From Leptothrix sp. (in: b-proteobacteria) (GTDB lineage: Bacteria; Pseudomonadota; Gammaproteobacteria; Burkholderiales; Burkholderiaceae_C), in NCBI GenBank assembly GCA_013822685.1, contig PNKV01000003.1:186001-250000 (forward strand): DNA of 64,000 nucleotides, in the 5' to 3' direction. Below are positions 26,392 through 35,752 of this stretch, one piece after another. The stretch's first letter is position 1, and each line of letters opens with the position of its first letter. Below the pieces are notes generated by a model. That model had not been told where the DNA came from. It saw only the letters and a program-made list of their open reading frames with translations, and made no database searches. The translations under genes and the position numbers were made by a program.

Positions 26392-26477
26392 GCATGGGTG
26401 TTTTCAGCCCATGCCAGCTTCGCTTTCCGGGACGCGTGTTTCATTGTTGACTGGTGCGGGCTCCATTGAAGAGCCCG
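26392..26477 (+). promoter_or_regulatory. Two hairpins in the thrS-infC spacer
   Basis: GCATGGG (26392-26398) pairs with CCCATGC (26408-26414), and CGGGCTC (26457-26463) pairs with GAGCCCG (26471-26477). The second ends 19 bases before the ATC start of infC, close to its AAGGA ribosome site. They may shape infC translation. No U-run follows, so they are not terminators. Confidence 0.35.
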
Positions 26478-26496
26478 TGGCCTGAAGGAATTCGAG

Positions 26497-27045
26497 ATCG
26501 CTAACTTTTTTGACCGCCGGACGCCCAATGTGGAGCGCAAGCACCGGCTGAATCGTGAGATCACTGCGCTAGAGGTCCGGTTGAACGGGATTGAGAACGA
26601 GCCTTTGGGCATCGTGAGCATCCAGGACGCCTTGCGCATGTCTGCCGAAGCCGATGTGGACCTGGTTGAAATTGCCGCTGCGGCTGAGCCGCCGGTCTGT
26701 CGTCTGATGGACTACGGCAAGTTCAAGTACCAGGAGCAGAAGAAGGCTCACGACGCCAAGCTCAAGCAGAAGGTCATCGAAGTCAAGGAAGTGAAGTTCC
26801 GTCCGGGCACCGATGAAGGCGACTATCAGATCAAAATGCGCAATTTGCGCAAGTTCCTGGAAGACGGCGACAAGGGCAAAGTGACCTTGCGCTATCGGGG
26901 CCGAGAAATCACCCACCAGGACATCGGTATGCGTTTGCTGGAGCGTGTGCGTGACGAGCTCGCCGATGTGTCGGTGGTCGAGAACATGCCCAAGCTGGAA
27001 GGTCGCCAGATGATCATGATTCTGGGTCCGAAGAAGAAGAAGTGA
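26497..27045 (+). CDS. infC: Translation initiation factor IF-3 (probable ATC start)
   Basis: The 182-residue protein has the IF3 N-domain ([26 protein letters not shown]...[30 protein letters not shown]) and C-domain ([40 protein letters not shown]) and ends LGPKKKK. I place the start at ATC 26497: AAGGA lies seven bases upstream, and this gives an N-terminal length like that of E. coli IF3, which uses AUU. The first standard codon (GTG 26530) would remove most of the N-terminal arm. Rare-start infC genes are autoregulated by IF3 discriminating against the codon. Confidence 0.9.
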   Translation: MANFFDRRTPNVERKHRLNREITALEVRLNGIENEPLGIVSIQDALRMSAEADVDLVEIAAAAEPPVCRLMDYGKFKYQEQKKAHDAKLKQKVIEVKEVKFRPGTDEGDYQIKMRNLRKFLEDGDKGKVTLRYRGREITHQDIGMRLLERVRDELADVSVVENMPKLEGRQMIMILGPKKKK

Positions 27046-27060
27046 TTTGAAAGATGACAT

Positions 27061-27078
27061 CCCTCGGGCAACCGGGGG
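27061..27078 (+). promoter_or_regulatory. GNRA-loop hairpin in the infC-rpmI leader
   Basis: CCCTCGG and CCGGGGG (one G-U pair) form a 7-bp stem closed by a GCAA tetraloop, early in the 148-base gap before rpmI. In E. coli L20 represses rpmI-rplT by binding structured RNA in this region, so this is a candidate part of such an element. Structure seen, function inferred. Confidence 0.35.
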
Positions 27079-27193
27079 TGTTTGCCCTGGAGAAGGTTTG
27101 GTCGCCGTCTCCGTGGGTTCAAAGTGCCTGCAGGCCATCAAGACGCGGAGAAGTTCGCGGCGCCTGTCAGGAACAATTTAAAAGGAGCAGAAC

Positions 27194-27397
27194 ATGCCCA
27201 AAATGAAGACCAAGAGCAGTGCGAAAAAGCGTTTTCGCGTGCGTCCGGGTGGCACCGTCAAGCGCGGTTCCGCCTTCAAGCGCCACATCCTGACCAAAAA
27301 GTCCACGAAGACGAAGCGCCAACTGCGCGGCATCTCCAACGTGCATGAAACCAACATGAGCTCCGTCGCACAGATGTTGCCCGGGTTTGGTATCTGA
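27194..27397 (+). CDS. rpmI: 50S ribosomal protein L35
   Basis: The 67-residue basic protein [16 protein letters not shown]...[28 protein letters not shown] is a clear L35. AAAGGAG precedes the ATG by seven bases. It sits in the conserved infC-rpmI-rplT order, 38 bp before rplT, with a long 148-base leader that may hold ribosomal-protein autoregulation. Confidence 0.97.
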   Translation: MPKMKTKSSAKKRFRVRPGGTVKRGSAFKRHILTKKSTKTKRQLRGISNVHETNMSSVAQMLPGFGI

Positions 27398-27435
27398 TTT
27401 TTTGATTTTGATTCATCGCCTGAAGGAGTTCATCC

Positions 27436-27795
27436 ATGCCTCGCGTTAAACGTGGTGTAACAGCCCGTGCTCGTCACAAAAAAGTCCTAGCCCTTGCCAA
27501 GGGTTTCCGCGGTCGCCGCAAGAACGTTTTCCGCATTGCCAAGCAAGCGGTCATGAAAGCTGGGCAATATGCCTACCGTGACCGCCGTGCCAAGAAACGC
27601 GTGTTCCGTCGCTTGTGGATCGCCCGCATCAACGCAGGCAGCCGTTCACTGGGCTTGACTTACAGCAAGTTCATGGCCGGCATCAAGAAAGCGTCGATCG
27701 AGATCGACCGCAAGGTCCTGTCCGACATGGCCATCAATGACCCGGCTGCTTTTGCAAGCCTGGTTGAGATCGCCAAGTCCAAGCTGGCCGCTTGA
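27436..27795 (+). CDS. rplT: 50S ribosomal protein L20
   Basis: The 119-residue basic protein [55 protein letters not shown] is L20 at its normal length. L20 is an early 23S rRNA assembly protein and the usual translational repressor of rpmI-rplT. GAAGGAG precedes the start. Two hairpins, the second an intrinsic terminator, follow before pheS. Confidence 0.97.
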   Translation: MPRVKRGVTARARHKKVLALAKGFRGRRKNVFRIAKQAVMKAGQYAYRDRRAKKRVFRRLWIARINAGSRSLGLTYSKFMAGIKKASIEIDRKVLSDMAINDPAAFASLVEIAKSKLAA

Positions 27796-27827
27796 TAGCC
27801 TTGCACAGCACACCATGCTGAAACGGT

Positions 27828-27848
27828 TCGGCTGAATTTTTCAGCCGA
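27828..27848 (+). repeat. Perfect 9-bp hairpin between rplT and pheS
   Basis: TCGGCTGAA (27828-27836) and TTCAGCCGA (27840-27848) form a stem with a TTT loop, ending nine bases before the terminator stem. It could be part of a pheS leader or a processing site. No phenylalanine-rich leader peptide overlaps it. Confidence 0.45.
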
Positions 27849-27856
27849 GCTTTCAC

Positions 27857-27889
27857 AAAGGCCTGACCCTGGTGTCCGGCCTTTTTTTT
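27857..27889 (+). terminator. Intrinsic terminator between rplT and pheS
   Basis: AAAGGCC (27857-27863) pairs with GGCCTTT (27878-27884) across a 14-base loop, with a T-run to 27889. It should end a good part of the thrS-rplT transcripts 30 bases before pheS. Read-through or a separate promoter would supply pheST. Confidence 0.7.
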
Positions 27890-27918
27890 CGACGCAATAT
27901 GACGAAGAACGCGACGAA

Positions 27919-28956
27919 ATGAACGACCTCGAACTACTGGTTCAATCCGCTGCCGAGGCCTTCGCGGCCGCCGCCACGCCCGCCGACCTTGAAAACGCCA
28001 AAGCGCGCTTTCTGGGCAAGTCGGGCAGCCTGACCGAGTTGCTCAAAGGCATGGGCGCCTTGAGCGTGGAAGACAAAAAGACGCGTGGCGCCGCCATCAA
28101 CCAAGCCAAACAGCAGGTCGAGGCGGCCTTGACCGCACGCCGCCAGGCCCTGGCCGATGACGAGCTTGCCTTGCAACTGCGCGCCGAGAGCCTGGACGTG
28201 AGCTTGCCCGGGCGCCGGCGCGGCGAAGGCGGCCTGCACCCTGTGTCACTCACCTTGGAGCGCATGGAAGCCATTTTTGGTTCGATGGGTTTTGCCGTGG
28301 CCGATGGCCCGGAAATCGAGACCGACTGGTTCAACTTCACGGCCTTGAACACGCCGGAAGACCACCCCGCGCGCTCCATGCACGATACCTTTTATGTGGA
28401 AGGCGGCAACCTGCTGCGCACGCACACCAGCCCGATGCAGGTGCGCTATGCGGTTCAGCACGTCAAGCAGCACGCCGAGGCCGTGGGCCGTGGCGAGCGC
28501 ATCCCTGAGATCCGCGTGATCGCACCAGGCCGCACTTACCGCGTGGACAGCGATGCCACGCACTCGCCCATGTTCCACCAGTGCGAAGGCCTGTGGATTG
28601 GCGAGGCGGTGAGCTTCACCGACTTGAAAGCCGTGTTCGCCGATTTCTTCCGCAACTTCTTCGAGACTGACGACCTGGACATCCGCTTCCGGCCGTCATT
28701 CTTCCCCTTCACCGAGCCTTCGGCCGAGGTGGACATCGCTTTCGCCAGTGGGCCTTTGAAGGGCCGTTGGCTGGAGGTAGGTGGTTCGGGCCAGGTGCAC
28801 CCCAATGTGGTCCGCAACTTTGGCCTGGACCCTGAAAAGTACATCGGCTTCGCCTTTGGCCTGGGGCCGGACCGCCTGACGATGCTGCGTTATGGAGTGA
28901 ATGACCTGCGCCTGTTCTACGAAGGCGACCTGCGCTTTTTGTCGCAGTTTCAGTGA
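27919..28956 (+). CDS. pheS: Phenylalanyl-tRNA synthetase alpha subunit
   Basis: The 345-residue protein has the N-terminal coiled coil and the class II core: [88 protein letters not shown], and the motif 3 end [29 protein letters not shown]. It forms the alpha2-beta2 enzyme with PheT. Unusually an alcohol dehydrogenase gene lies between pheS and pheT. Confidence 0.97.
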   Translation: MNDLELLVQSAAEAFAAAATPADLENAKARFLGKSGSLTELLKGMGALSVEDKKTRGAAINQAKQQVEAALTARRQALADDELALQLRAESLDVSLPGRRRGEGGLHPVSLTLERMEAIFGSMGFAVADGPEIETDWFNFTALNTPEDHPARSMHDTFYVEGGNLLRTHTSPMQVRYAVQHVKQHAEAVGRGERIPEIRVIAPGRTYRVDSDATHSPMFHQCEGLWIGEAVSFTDLKAVFADFFRNFFETDDLDIRFRPSFFPFTEPSAEVDIAFASGPLKGRWLEVGGSGQVHPNVVRNFGLDPEKYIGFAFGLGPDRLTMLRYGVNDLRLFYEGDLRFLSQFQ

Positions 28957-28987
28957 AGATTGACGTTCCCACATCAGGAGCCGAACG

Positions 28988-30022
28988 ATGACCACCGCCG
29001 CCACGTCCATCCAAGCCTGGGCCGCCAATGCCGCCGGGCAACCGCTCGAACCGTTCAACTACGAGCCGGGCCCCTTGGGGCTGGAAGAAGTCGAGATCCA
29101 GGTCGAGCATTGCGGCCTGTGCCACTCTGATCTCTCCTTGATCGACAACGAGTGGGGCATCGCGCCTTACCCGATGGTAGGCGGCCATGAGGTGATCGGG
29201 CGCGTCGTGGCCCTGGGGTCATCGGCCAAGGGGTTGAAGCTGGGGCAGCGCGTGGGGCTGGGCTGGAACGCTTCCAGCTGCCTGCATTGCAACCCTTGCC
29301 TGAGTGGCTTGCAGCAGCTGTGCCGCAAAGCGCAGCCCACCATCATTGGCCACCATGGCGGCTTTGCCGAACGGGTGCGGGCGCACTGGGTTTGGGTTGC
29401 GCCCATTCCCGAGGGCCTGGATGCGAGCAAGGCCGGGCCTTTGCTTTGCGGCGGCGTGACGGTGTTCTCGCCATTCCTGACCTATGACATCAAGCCGACG
29501 AGCCGGATTGGCGTCGTGGGCATTGGTGGCTTGGGCCATCTGGCGCTGAAGTTCGCGCGTGCGTGGGGTTGCGAGGTCACGGCCTTCACCTCGTCTGAAT
29601 CCAAACGTGACGAAGCCCTGCAACTGGGGGCGCACCGCGTGGTGTCCAGCGTTGATCCAGCCTCGATGAAGCAGATCGCCGGTCAGCTGGACTTGGTGTT
29701 GGTCACCGTCAATGTGATGCTGAACTGGAAGGCGATCGTGGGCACCTTGGCGCCCAATGGCCGCTTGCACCTGGTGGGCGTGCAGACCGAAGCGATGCCG
29801 GTGGACACGCGCAGCTTGATGAACGCGCAGCGCAGTGTGTCGGCGTCGCCCACGGGCTCGCGCACCGACATTGACGCGATGCTGGCCTTTGCCGCGCGCC
29901 ATGGCATCGCACCGCAAACCGAACATTTCCCCATGAGCCGCATCAACGATGCGCTGGACCACTTGCGCGCCGGCAAGGCCCGCTACCGCGTGGTGCTGGA
30001 CGCCGATTTCGCGCAAGCTTGA
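28988..30022 (+). CDS. Zinc-dependent alcohol dehydrogenase, CAD/YahK type
   Basis: The 344-residue medium-chain dehydrogenase has catalytic zinc residues in CGLCHSDL and GGHEVIG, a structural zinc cluster in SCLHCNPCLSGLQQLC, and the NADP-binding GIGGLGHLALKFARAWG followed by TSSESKRDEA. Such enzymes reduce aldehydes with NADPH. It has its own CAGGAG ribosome site, 31 bp after pheS, and ends 27 bp before pheT, so it looks fully embedded in the pheST transcript. Codon use resembles the neighbours. The aldehyde substrate and any link to phenylalanine charging are unknown. Confidence 0.9.
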   Translation: MTTAATSIQAWAANAAGQPLEPFNYEPGPLGLEEVEIQVEHCGLCHSDLSLIDNEWGIAPYPMVGGHEVIGRVVALGSSAKGLKLGQRVGLGWNASSCLHCNPCLSGLQQLCRKAQPTIIGHHGGFAERVRAHWVWVAPIPEGLDASKAGPLLCGGVTVFSPFLTYDIKPTSRIGVVGIGGLGHLALKFARAWGCEVTAFTSSESKRDEALQLGAHRVVSSVDPASMKQIAGQLDLVLVTVNVMLNWKAIVGTLAPNGRLHLVGVQTEAMPVDTRSLMNAQRSVSASPTGSRTDIDAMLAFAARHGIAPQTEHFPMSRINDALDHLRAGKARYRVVLDADFAQA

Positions 30023-30049
30023 TTTAAAAAATTTCCCCAAGGATCCCTC

Positions 30050-32479
30050 ATGCAATTTCCCGAGTCCTGGCTGCGTTCGTTTTGCAACCCTGACCTGAAC
30101 ACCCAGCAACTGGCCGACCTGTTGACCATGGCCGGCCTGGAGGTGGAGGAGCAGCAGCCGGTGGCGCCTCCGTTCACCGGTGTGGTGGTGGGCTTGGTGC
30201 TGGAAGTGGCCAAGCACCCCGACGCAGACCGCCTGAATGTGTGCAAGGTGGACGCGGGCACGGGCGAGGTCCTGCAGATCGTGTGTGGCGCCGCCAATGT
30301 GGCGGTGGGCATCAAGGTGCCCTGCGCGACGGTGGGGGCCGAGTTGCCGCCCGGCGCCGATGGCAAGCCCTTCAAGATCAAGCTGGGCAAGCTGCGTGGG
30401 GTCGAGAGCCAGGGCATGCTGTGCTCGGCCCGTGAGTTGGGCGTGTCTGAAGAGGCGTCCGGCTTGCACATCTTGCCCGCCGATGCGCCCGTGGGCACGA
30501 GCATCCGCGATTACCTGAAGCTGGATGACACGCTGCTCACGCTCAAGCTCACGCCCAACCTGGCCCATTGCCTGAGCGTGCAAGGCGTGGCCCGCGAGGT
30601 GTCTGCCTTGACCGGCGCCCACCTGAACCGCCTGCCCATCAAGCACGTGGTGCCCACGATCGACGACCGCTTGCCGGTCAAGGTCACGGCGCCCGATCTG
30701 TGCGGTCGGTTTGCCGGTCGCGTCATCCGTGGCGTGAATCCTCAAGCCCCCACGCCTGCGTGGATGGTGGACCGCCTGGCTCGTTGCGGCCAGCGGTCGG
30801 TGTCTGCCCTGGTCGACATCTCCAACTATGTGATGTTCGAGTTGGGCCAGCCTTCGCATGTGTTCGACCTGGACAAGGTGCATGGCGGCCTGACCGTGCG
30901 TTGGGGCAAGCTGGGCGAATCCTTGAAGTTGCTCAACGGCCAGACGGTGACTTTGGACGAACACGTGGGCGTGATCGCCGACGAACAGCAAGTTGAATCG
31001 TTGGCCGGCGTGATGGGCGGCGATGCCACTTCGGTGGGCGATGACACGCGCAATGTGTACCTGGAGGCGGCTTTCTGGTGGCCGAAGGCCATTGCTGGCC
31101 GGGCCCGCCGCTACAACTTCTCGACCGATGCCTCGCACCGCTACGAGCGTGGCGTGGATCCGGCGCCCACGGTGGAGGCGATCGAGCGCATCACCCAGTT
31201 GATCCTGGACATCTGCGGCGGCCGCGCCGGCCCGGTGGATGACCAGTTGATCAAGGCGGCCGAACGTCCGCCCGTGACGCTGCGCCTGTCGCGTGCACAG
31301 CGCGTGATCGGCATGCCGGTGACCCTGGCGCAATGCCAAGAGGTGTTCACGCGCCTGGATTTGCACTACAGCACCCAGGCCAAGGGCAGCGACACGCACC
31401 TGGTGGTGATCCCACCCAGCTGGCGCTTTGACCTGCAGATCGAGGAAGACTTGATCGAAGAAGTGGTGCGCGTGATTGGCTTCGACCAGTTGCCCAAGCG
31501 CCCGCCCAAGGCGCCGATCGAGGCGCAAGTGCTGCCCGAAGCCAAGCGCAGTCTGTTCGCGGTGCGCCGCTCGGTGGCCAGCCGTGGTTACCAGGAAACC
31601 ATCAATTTCAGCTTTGTGGAAGAGCGCTGGGAGCGCGAGTTGGCGGGCAACGAGAATCCCATCCGCGTGCTCAACCCCATCGCCAGCCCCTTGAGTGTGA
31701 TGCGTTCCAGCCTGGTCGGCAGCCTGGTCGAAGTGCTGCGCACCAACCTGTCGCGCAAGGCCGACCGTGTGCGCATTTTCGAGATCGGGCGGGTGTTCAA
31801 ACGCGATGCTTCTGTCATCAACAGTGACCAGACCGTGGCTGGGATTGACCAGCCGGTTCGCGTCACCGGCCTGGCTTATGGTCCGGCTGATGTGCAGCAG
31901 TGGGGCGCCCCCTCGCGCACCGTTGATTTCTTCGATTTGAAGGGCGATGTGGAGGCCTTGCTGGCCCCGCGTCAGCCGCGCTTTGTGGCCGCCGAACATC
32001 CTGCCTTCCACCCCGGGCGCTGTGCCCGTGTTGAGTTGGACGGGCAGCCCGTGGGGTTTGTGGGCGAGTTGCACCCCAAGTGGCGCCAAGGCTATGAGTT
32101 GCCGCAAGCCCCGGTGCTGTTTGAGCTCGATGCTGCTGTGCTGACCCAGCGCGTGGTGCCAACTTTCCAGGCCGTGCCGCGCCTGCAGTCGGTCTACCGT
32201 GATCTGGCCCTTGTGGTGAACGACAGCATCACGCACGATGCCTTGATGGCCGCGATCACCGAGGCGCCGTCTGAGGGCTTGGTACGCGGTGCGCGCTTGT
32301 TCGACATCTACAAGCCCAAGGCCGCCGTGGCCGGCATGGCCGACAACGAGCGCAGCCTGGCGGTTCGCCTGGAGTTGCGTGACGACGAGCAAACCTTGAC
32401 CGATGAGCGCATCGAGGCCTCCTTGAAGGGCGTGCTCGAATCCTTGTCGCAACGCGTCAGTGCACGGGTGCGATCATGA
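30050..32479 (+). CDS. pheT: Phenylalanyl-tRNA synthetase beta subunit
   Basis: The 809-residue protein has the normal PheT domain set: an N-terminal tRNA-binding (EMAP-like) domain ([21 protein letters not shown]), a B3/B4 editing region ([24 protein letters not shown]), B5 ([21 protein letters not shown]), a core-like domain and a C-terminal ferredoxin-fold anticodon domain ([23 protein letters not shown]). The start has AAGGA eight to nine bases upstream. It overlaps ihfA by four bases (ATGA), as in many proteobacteria. Confidence 0.97.
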   Translation: MQFPESWLRSFCNPDLNTQQLADLLTMAGLEVEEQQPVAPPFTGVVVGLVLEVAKHPDADRLNVCKVDAGTGEVLQIVCGAANVAVGIKVPCATVGAELPPGADGKPFKIKLGKLRGVESQGMLCSARELGVSEEASGLHILPADAPVGTSIRDYLKLDDTLLTLKLTPNLAHCLSVQGVAREVSALTGAHLNRLPIKHVVPTIDDRLPVKVTAPDLCGRFAGRVIRGVNPQAPTPAWMVDRLARCGQRSVSALVDISNYVMFELGQPSHVFDLDKVHGGLTVRWGKLGESLKLLNGQTVTLDEHVGVIADEQQVESLAGVMGGDATSVGDDTRNVYLEAAFWWPKAIAGRARRYNFSTDASHRYERGVDPAPTVEAIERITQLILDICGGRAGPVDDQLIKAAERPPVTLRLSRAQRVIGMPVTLAQCQEVFTRLDLHYSTQAKGSDTHLVVIPPSWRFDLQIEEDLIEEVVRVIGFDQLPKRPPKAPIEAQVLPEAKRSLFAVRRSVASRGYQETINFSFVEERWERELAGNENPIRVLNPIASPLSVMRSSLVGSLVEVLRTNLSRKADRVRIFEIGRVFKRDASVINSDQTVAGIDQPVRVTGLAYGPADVQQWGAPSRTVDFFDLKGDVEALLAPRQPRFVAAEHPAFHPGRCARVELDGQPVGFVGELHPKWRQGYELPQAPVLFELDAAVLTQRVVPTFQAVPRLQSVYRDLALVVNDSITHDALMAAITEAPSEGLVRGARLFDIYKPKAAVAGMADNERSLAVRLELRDDEQTLTDERIEASLKGVLESLSQRVSARVRS

Positions 32480-32835
32480 CCGACAAGCTTCCCGAAGTGA
32501 ACGTGCAGCTGCCGACCCTGGAGACGCCCACCCTGACCAAGGCCGACCTGTCAGAGATGTTGTTTGACCGGCTGGGCCTGAACAAGCGCGAGTCGAAAGA
32601 CATGGTGGAAGCGTTCTTCGAGCTGGTGCACGAGACACTGGACCAGGGCCAGGATGTGAAGCTGTCGGGCTTTGGCAACTTCCAGATCCGCCGCAAGGCG
32701 CCGCGTCCGGGGCGCAATCCCCGCACCGGAGAGGCCATTCCCATCGCCGAGCGGCACGTGGTCACCTTCCATGCCAGCCAGAAGCTCAAGGGCATGGTGC
32801 AAGGAGACTCACCCATCGAGGACGAGTTGGAGTAA
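32476..32835 (+). CDS. ihfA: Integration host factor alpha subunit
   Basis: The 119-residue HU/IHF protein has [37 protein letters not shown], the flexible arm [25 protein letters not shown] and KLKGMV. A 20-residue N-terminal extension and an acidic tail are usual in Burkholderiales. IHF bends DNA, which would assist the sigma54/NtrC loops predicted at glnA and amt. Its ATG overlaps the pheT stop. Confidence 0.95.
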   Translation: MTDKLPEVNVQLPTLETPTLTKADLSEMLFDRLGLNKRESKDMVEAFFELVHETLDQGQDVKLSGFGNFQIRRKAPRPGRNPRTGEAIPIAERHVVTFHASQKLKGMVQGDSPIEDELE

Positions 32836-32896
32836 AGTCTCAGGCCCTTCACCGATCTTGTTGATTTAGATCGGGATTCTCAGTATTGGGTGCCCT

Positions 32897-33421
32897 TTGA
32901 CGACCACGGACAGCGCCTTGCCGCCAATTCCCGCCAAACGCTACTTCACCATCGGTGAGGTGAGTGAGCTGTGCCTGGTCAAGCCTTATGTGCTGCGCTA
33001 CTGGGAGCAGGAGTTCGTGCAGCTCAAGCCCATGAAGCGGCGCGGCAATCGGCGCTATTACCAGCACCATGAAGTGCTGCTGATCCGCCGCATCCGCGAG
33101 CTGCTGTATGACCAGGGCTTCACCATCAGCGGCGCCCGCAATCGATTGTCCGAGCTGGGCGCGCGTGGCGCATTGCCTAAGCTCGATCCAGCCTTGTTGG
33201 CGGAAGAGCTTGAGCCCTTGGACGAGGCGATGCTGGACCAGCAGCCGGCTGTGGCCTTGCAGGCCGGTGCCCGGGCGCCTGCCACATCGCAGCGTGTGGG
33301 TCATGCCTCACCTGAAACCAGTTGGTTGGGCCCCGATGTGCGTGAACTGCAAAAGGCCAGTCCGCAGGCGGTGGAACAGCTGCGCGAAGCCTTGTTGTCG
33401 ATCCGCGAATTGCTGGAATGA
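32897..33421 (+). CDS. MerR-family transcriptional regulator
   Basis: The 174-residue protein starts with a MerR helix-turn-helix (YFTIGEVSELCLVKPYVLRYWEQEFVQLKPMKRRGNRRYYQHHEVLLIRRIRELLYDQGFTISGARNRL). A Pro/Ala-rich linker and a short C-terminal helix follow. It has no metal-binding cysteines. The only in-frame start before the domain is a TTG (32897), with no strong ribosome site. The place after ihfA is conserved in Burkholderiales. The effector is unknown. Confidence 0.85.
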   Translation: MTTTDSALPPIPAKRYFTIGEVSELCLVKPYVLRYWEQEFVQLKPMKRRGNRRYYQHHEVLLIRRIRELLYDQGFTISGARNRLSELGARGALPKLDPALLAEELEPLDEAMLDQQPAVALQAGARAPATSQRVGHASPETSWLGPDVRELQKASPQAVEQLREALLSIRELLE

Positions 33422-33434
33422 GCGAAATTAATGG

Positions 33435-33440
33435 TATAGT
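33435..33440 (+). promoter_or_regulatory. -10 box of the tRNA-Pro promoter
   Basis: TATAGT lies ten bases upstream of the mature tRNA 5' end. A TTGCTG at 33410-33415 could be a -35 box, but its 19-base spacing is long. Confidence 0.45.
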
Positions 33441-33447
33441 CTAAGTC

Positions 33448-33526
<79 letters not shown>

Positions 33527-33535
33527 AGCATCACG

Positions 33536-33565
33536 AGGGTTAGTAGGTTAGCGCCTACTAACCCT
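33536..33565 (+). terminator. Long perfect hairpin after tRNA-Pro
   Basis: AGGGTTAGTAGG (33536-33547) and CCTACTAACCCT (33554-33565) form a perfect 12-bp stem with a six-base loop, nine bases after the tRNA. CACG/CGTG flanks could extend it. The U-run is short, so it may act in termination or in 3' processing of the tRNA precursor. Confidence 0.65.
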
Positions 33566-33717
33566 TTCGTGTTTCTGGACCACCTTGACGCCAGACTTAT
33601 CCCCGACTTCTGTGGATAACCTTGTTGGCAAGTGCTGGGTAAAGCCTCCCTCCCCAGGCAAGCGCTTTCTGTGCTGCGAAATGAGGCAGTTCTGTGACAT
33701 CTGGAGTGCCGTTGTCT

Positions 33718-34323
33718 ATGAGAAAAATTGCCCCGTCCAAGGACGAGACCGCGCTGATGCCGCCGTTCCCTGGTTTGTTGTTGGAGCGCATCTTCGTGCC
33801 GCGAACCCAGGCCGAGTTTTCCGCGGCGTTTGACGAGATCATGGTGGCTGGCCGGGCTGGCTTCGACACCGAATCCAAGCCCACCTTCAAGTTCGGCGAG
33901 GTCAGCGAGGGGCCGCACGTTGTGCAGTTCGCCCTGAGTGACAAGGCCTTCATCTTCCAGCCGCACCGCAGCGAGGGGCACGCCTTCCTGACCGAGCTGC
34001 TGCACTCGGACAAGGTGCTGAAAGTTGGTTTTGGCCTGCAATCCGACAAAGGGCAGATCCACGCCAAGCTGGGCGTTCAGCTTCAAGCGGTGCTGGATCT
34101 GAACAGCGTGTTCCGCCAAGAGGGCTACAACAACTCGATGGGGGTGCGCGCCGCGGTGGGCGCGGTGTTCCAGCAGCACTTCCACAAGTCCAAGAAGACG
34201 ACGACCTCCAATTGGGAGGCGCGTGAGCTCACGGACAAGCAGTTGCTGTACGCCGCCAATGACGCCTACGCCGCGCTCAAGGTGCTCGACGCCCTCAAGC
34301 TGGTGCGCCCGGACCTGCCGTAG
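33718..34323 (+). CDS. 3'-5' exonuclease, DEDDy family (RNase D/WRN-like)
   Basis: The 201-residue protein shows the DEDD ribonuclease/exonuclease motifs: GFDTESKP (Exo I), [13 protein letters not shown] (Exo II) and [18 protein letters not shown] (Exo III with Tyr and Asp). It has no HRDC domain, so it is smaller than RNase D. Start choice is open: ATG 33718 or an in-frame GTG at 33694 that has GAGG upstream. Its last 29 bases overlap the convergent dctA end. Substrate (DNA or RNA) unknown. Confidence 0.8.
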   Translation: MRKIAPSKDETALMPPFPGLLLERIFVPRTQAEFSAAFDEIMVAGRAGFDTESKPTFKFGEVSEGPHVVQFALSDKAFIFQPHRSEGHAFLTELLHSDKVLKVGFGLQSDKGQIHAKLGVQLQAVLDLNSVFRQEGYNNSMGVRAAVGAVFQQHFHKSKKTTTSNWEARELTDKQLLYAANDAYAALKVLDALKLVRPDLP

Positions 34324-35641
34324 CGGCCGGCATGCGTTGTTCGACCCGGTCGAGCACGGCTTCCGGCTCTTGGGCCTCGGCTTCCGTTTCGTTGTTCAGT
34401 TGGCGGTGCAAGCGGGCCTTGTCCAGGTCACCGGTCATGTTGGCGACGACGATGGTGGCCACGCCATTGCCAACCAGATTGGTCAGCGCGCGTGCCTCCG
34501 ACATGAAACGGTCAATGCCCAGGATCAGGGCCAGGCCCGCAACAGGCACACCGCCCACCGCCGACAAGGTGGCGGCCAACACGATGAAGCCGCTGCCCGT
34601 GACCCCTGCCGCGCCCTTGGAGGTGAGCAGCAGCACCGCCAGCAGCGTGAGTTGCTGCGTCAGTGTCATGGGGGTGTTGGTGGCCTGCGCCACGAAGATG
34701 GCGGCCATGGTCAGGTAGATGGACGTGCCATCCAGGTTGAACGAGTAGCCGGTGGGAATGACCAGGCCAACCACCGACTTGCGCGCGCCCAGGTTCTCCA
34801 TCTTGACCATCATGCGCGGCAGCACCGATTCGGACGACGACGTGCCCAGCACGATCAGCAACTCTTCCTTGATGTACTTGATGAACTTCCAGATCGAGAA
34901 GCCGTTGATCCACGTGATGAAGCCCAAGACGATGAACACGAAGAGCAGGCAGGTGATGTAGAAGGTGCCCATCAGCTTGCCCAGCGACAAGAGCGAGCCC
35001 GCGCCGTATTTGCCAATGGTGAAGGCCATGGCGCCAAAGGCGCCGATGGGGGCTAGCTTCATGATCATGCCGACGATGCTGAACAGCACGTGCGAGGACT
35101 TCTCGATGAAGTCGAACACCAGCGTGCCTCGCCCGCCAAACTTGTGCAGCGCGAATCCGAACAACAAGGCGAACAGCAGCACTTGCAGGATGTCGCCCTT
35201 GGCAAAGGCATCGAACACTGTCGAGGGGATGATGTTGAGCAGGAAGTCGGTGGTGGTCTGCATCTTGCCGGGCGCCGTGTAGGCGGCAATCCCATGCGTG
35301 TCCAGCGACTTCGGATCGATGTTCATGCCGACGCCGGGCTGCACCAGGTTGACGATGACCAAGCCGATGACCAGCGCAATGGTGCTGACCACCTCGAAGT
35401 AAAGCAGCGCCAGGCCTCCGGTCTTGCCGACCTTCTTCATGTCTTCCATGCCGGCGATGCCGACCACCACCGTGCAGAAGATGATGGGGGCAATGATCAT
35501 CTTGATGAGCTTGATGAAGCCGTCGCCCAACGGCTTCATGGCTTCGCCCGTGGCAGGGTAGTAATGCCCAAGCAGCACACCGATCACGATGGCCGAGATG
35601 ACCTGAAAATACAGCGACTTGTAGAAGGGTTGTTTGGGCAT
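34295..35641 (-). CDS. dctA: C4-dicarboxylate:cation symporter DctA
   Basis: The 448-residue transporter has the glutamate-transporter fold: [21 protein letters not shown] at the start, [15 protein letters not shown], the serine-rich hairpin [35 protein letters not shown], the [18 protein letters not shown] hairpin and [14 protein letters not shown]. It imports succinate, fumarate and malate. I chose ATG 35641 because AGGAG lies six bases upstream. A second ATG at 35647 would overlap that site. The acidic/Ala-Pro-rich C-terminal tail (about 40 residues) is longer than usual. Confidence 0.95.
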   Translation of the reverse strand: MPKQPFYKSLYFQVISAIVIGVLLGHYYPATGEAMKPLGDGFIKLIKMIIAPIIFCTVVVGIAGMEDMKKVGKTGGLALLYFEVVSTIALVIGLVIVNLVQPGVGMNIDPKSLDTHGIAAYTAPGKMQTTTDFLLNIIPSTVFDAFAKGDILQVLLFALLFGFALHKFGGRGTLVFDFIEKSSHVLFSIVGMIMKLAPIGAFGAMAFTIGKYGAGSLLSLGKLMGTFYITCLLFVFIVLGFITWINGFSIWKFIKYIKEELLIVLGTSSSESVLPRMMVKMENLGARKSVVGLVIPTGYSFNLDGTSIYLTMAAIFVAQATNTPMTLTQQLTLLAVLLLTSKGAAGVTGSGFIVLAATLSAVGGVPVAGLALILGIDRFMSEARALTNLVGNGVATIVVANMTGDLDKARLHRQLNNETEAEAQEPEAVLDRVEQRMPAATAGPGAPA

Positions 35642-35752
35642 GCTCATCTCCTGGTGGACGCCGCGGAATCTCGAGCAAGTATGCCGATTTGCACTGCTTG
35701 CGCAGTACGTAGATCCCACAGAAATGAGCGAGGGCCCCGGCCTTGCGGGCCG

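Noticed and set aside
27815..27835. Short frame MLKRFG before pheS as a possible phenylalanine leader peptide
   Set aside because: It has only one Phe codon and no ribosome site, and its stop falls inside a hairpin that does not compete with the terminator. Unlike the thrS leader, it does not support attenuation.
29219..32452. A 1077-codon open frame antisense to the alcohol dehydrogenase and pheT genes
   Set aside because: It mirrors two well-conserved genes, is rich in His, Gln, Arg and Ala as expected from the reverse frame of GC-rich coding DNA, and has no recognisable domain.
35697..35713. Sigma54 promoter upstream of dctA, as known in rhizobia
   Set aside because: No GG-N10-GC pair with acceptable flanks is present between 35642 and 35752. 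Only a small ACTGC/GCAGT dyad is seen.
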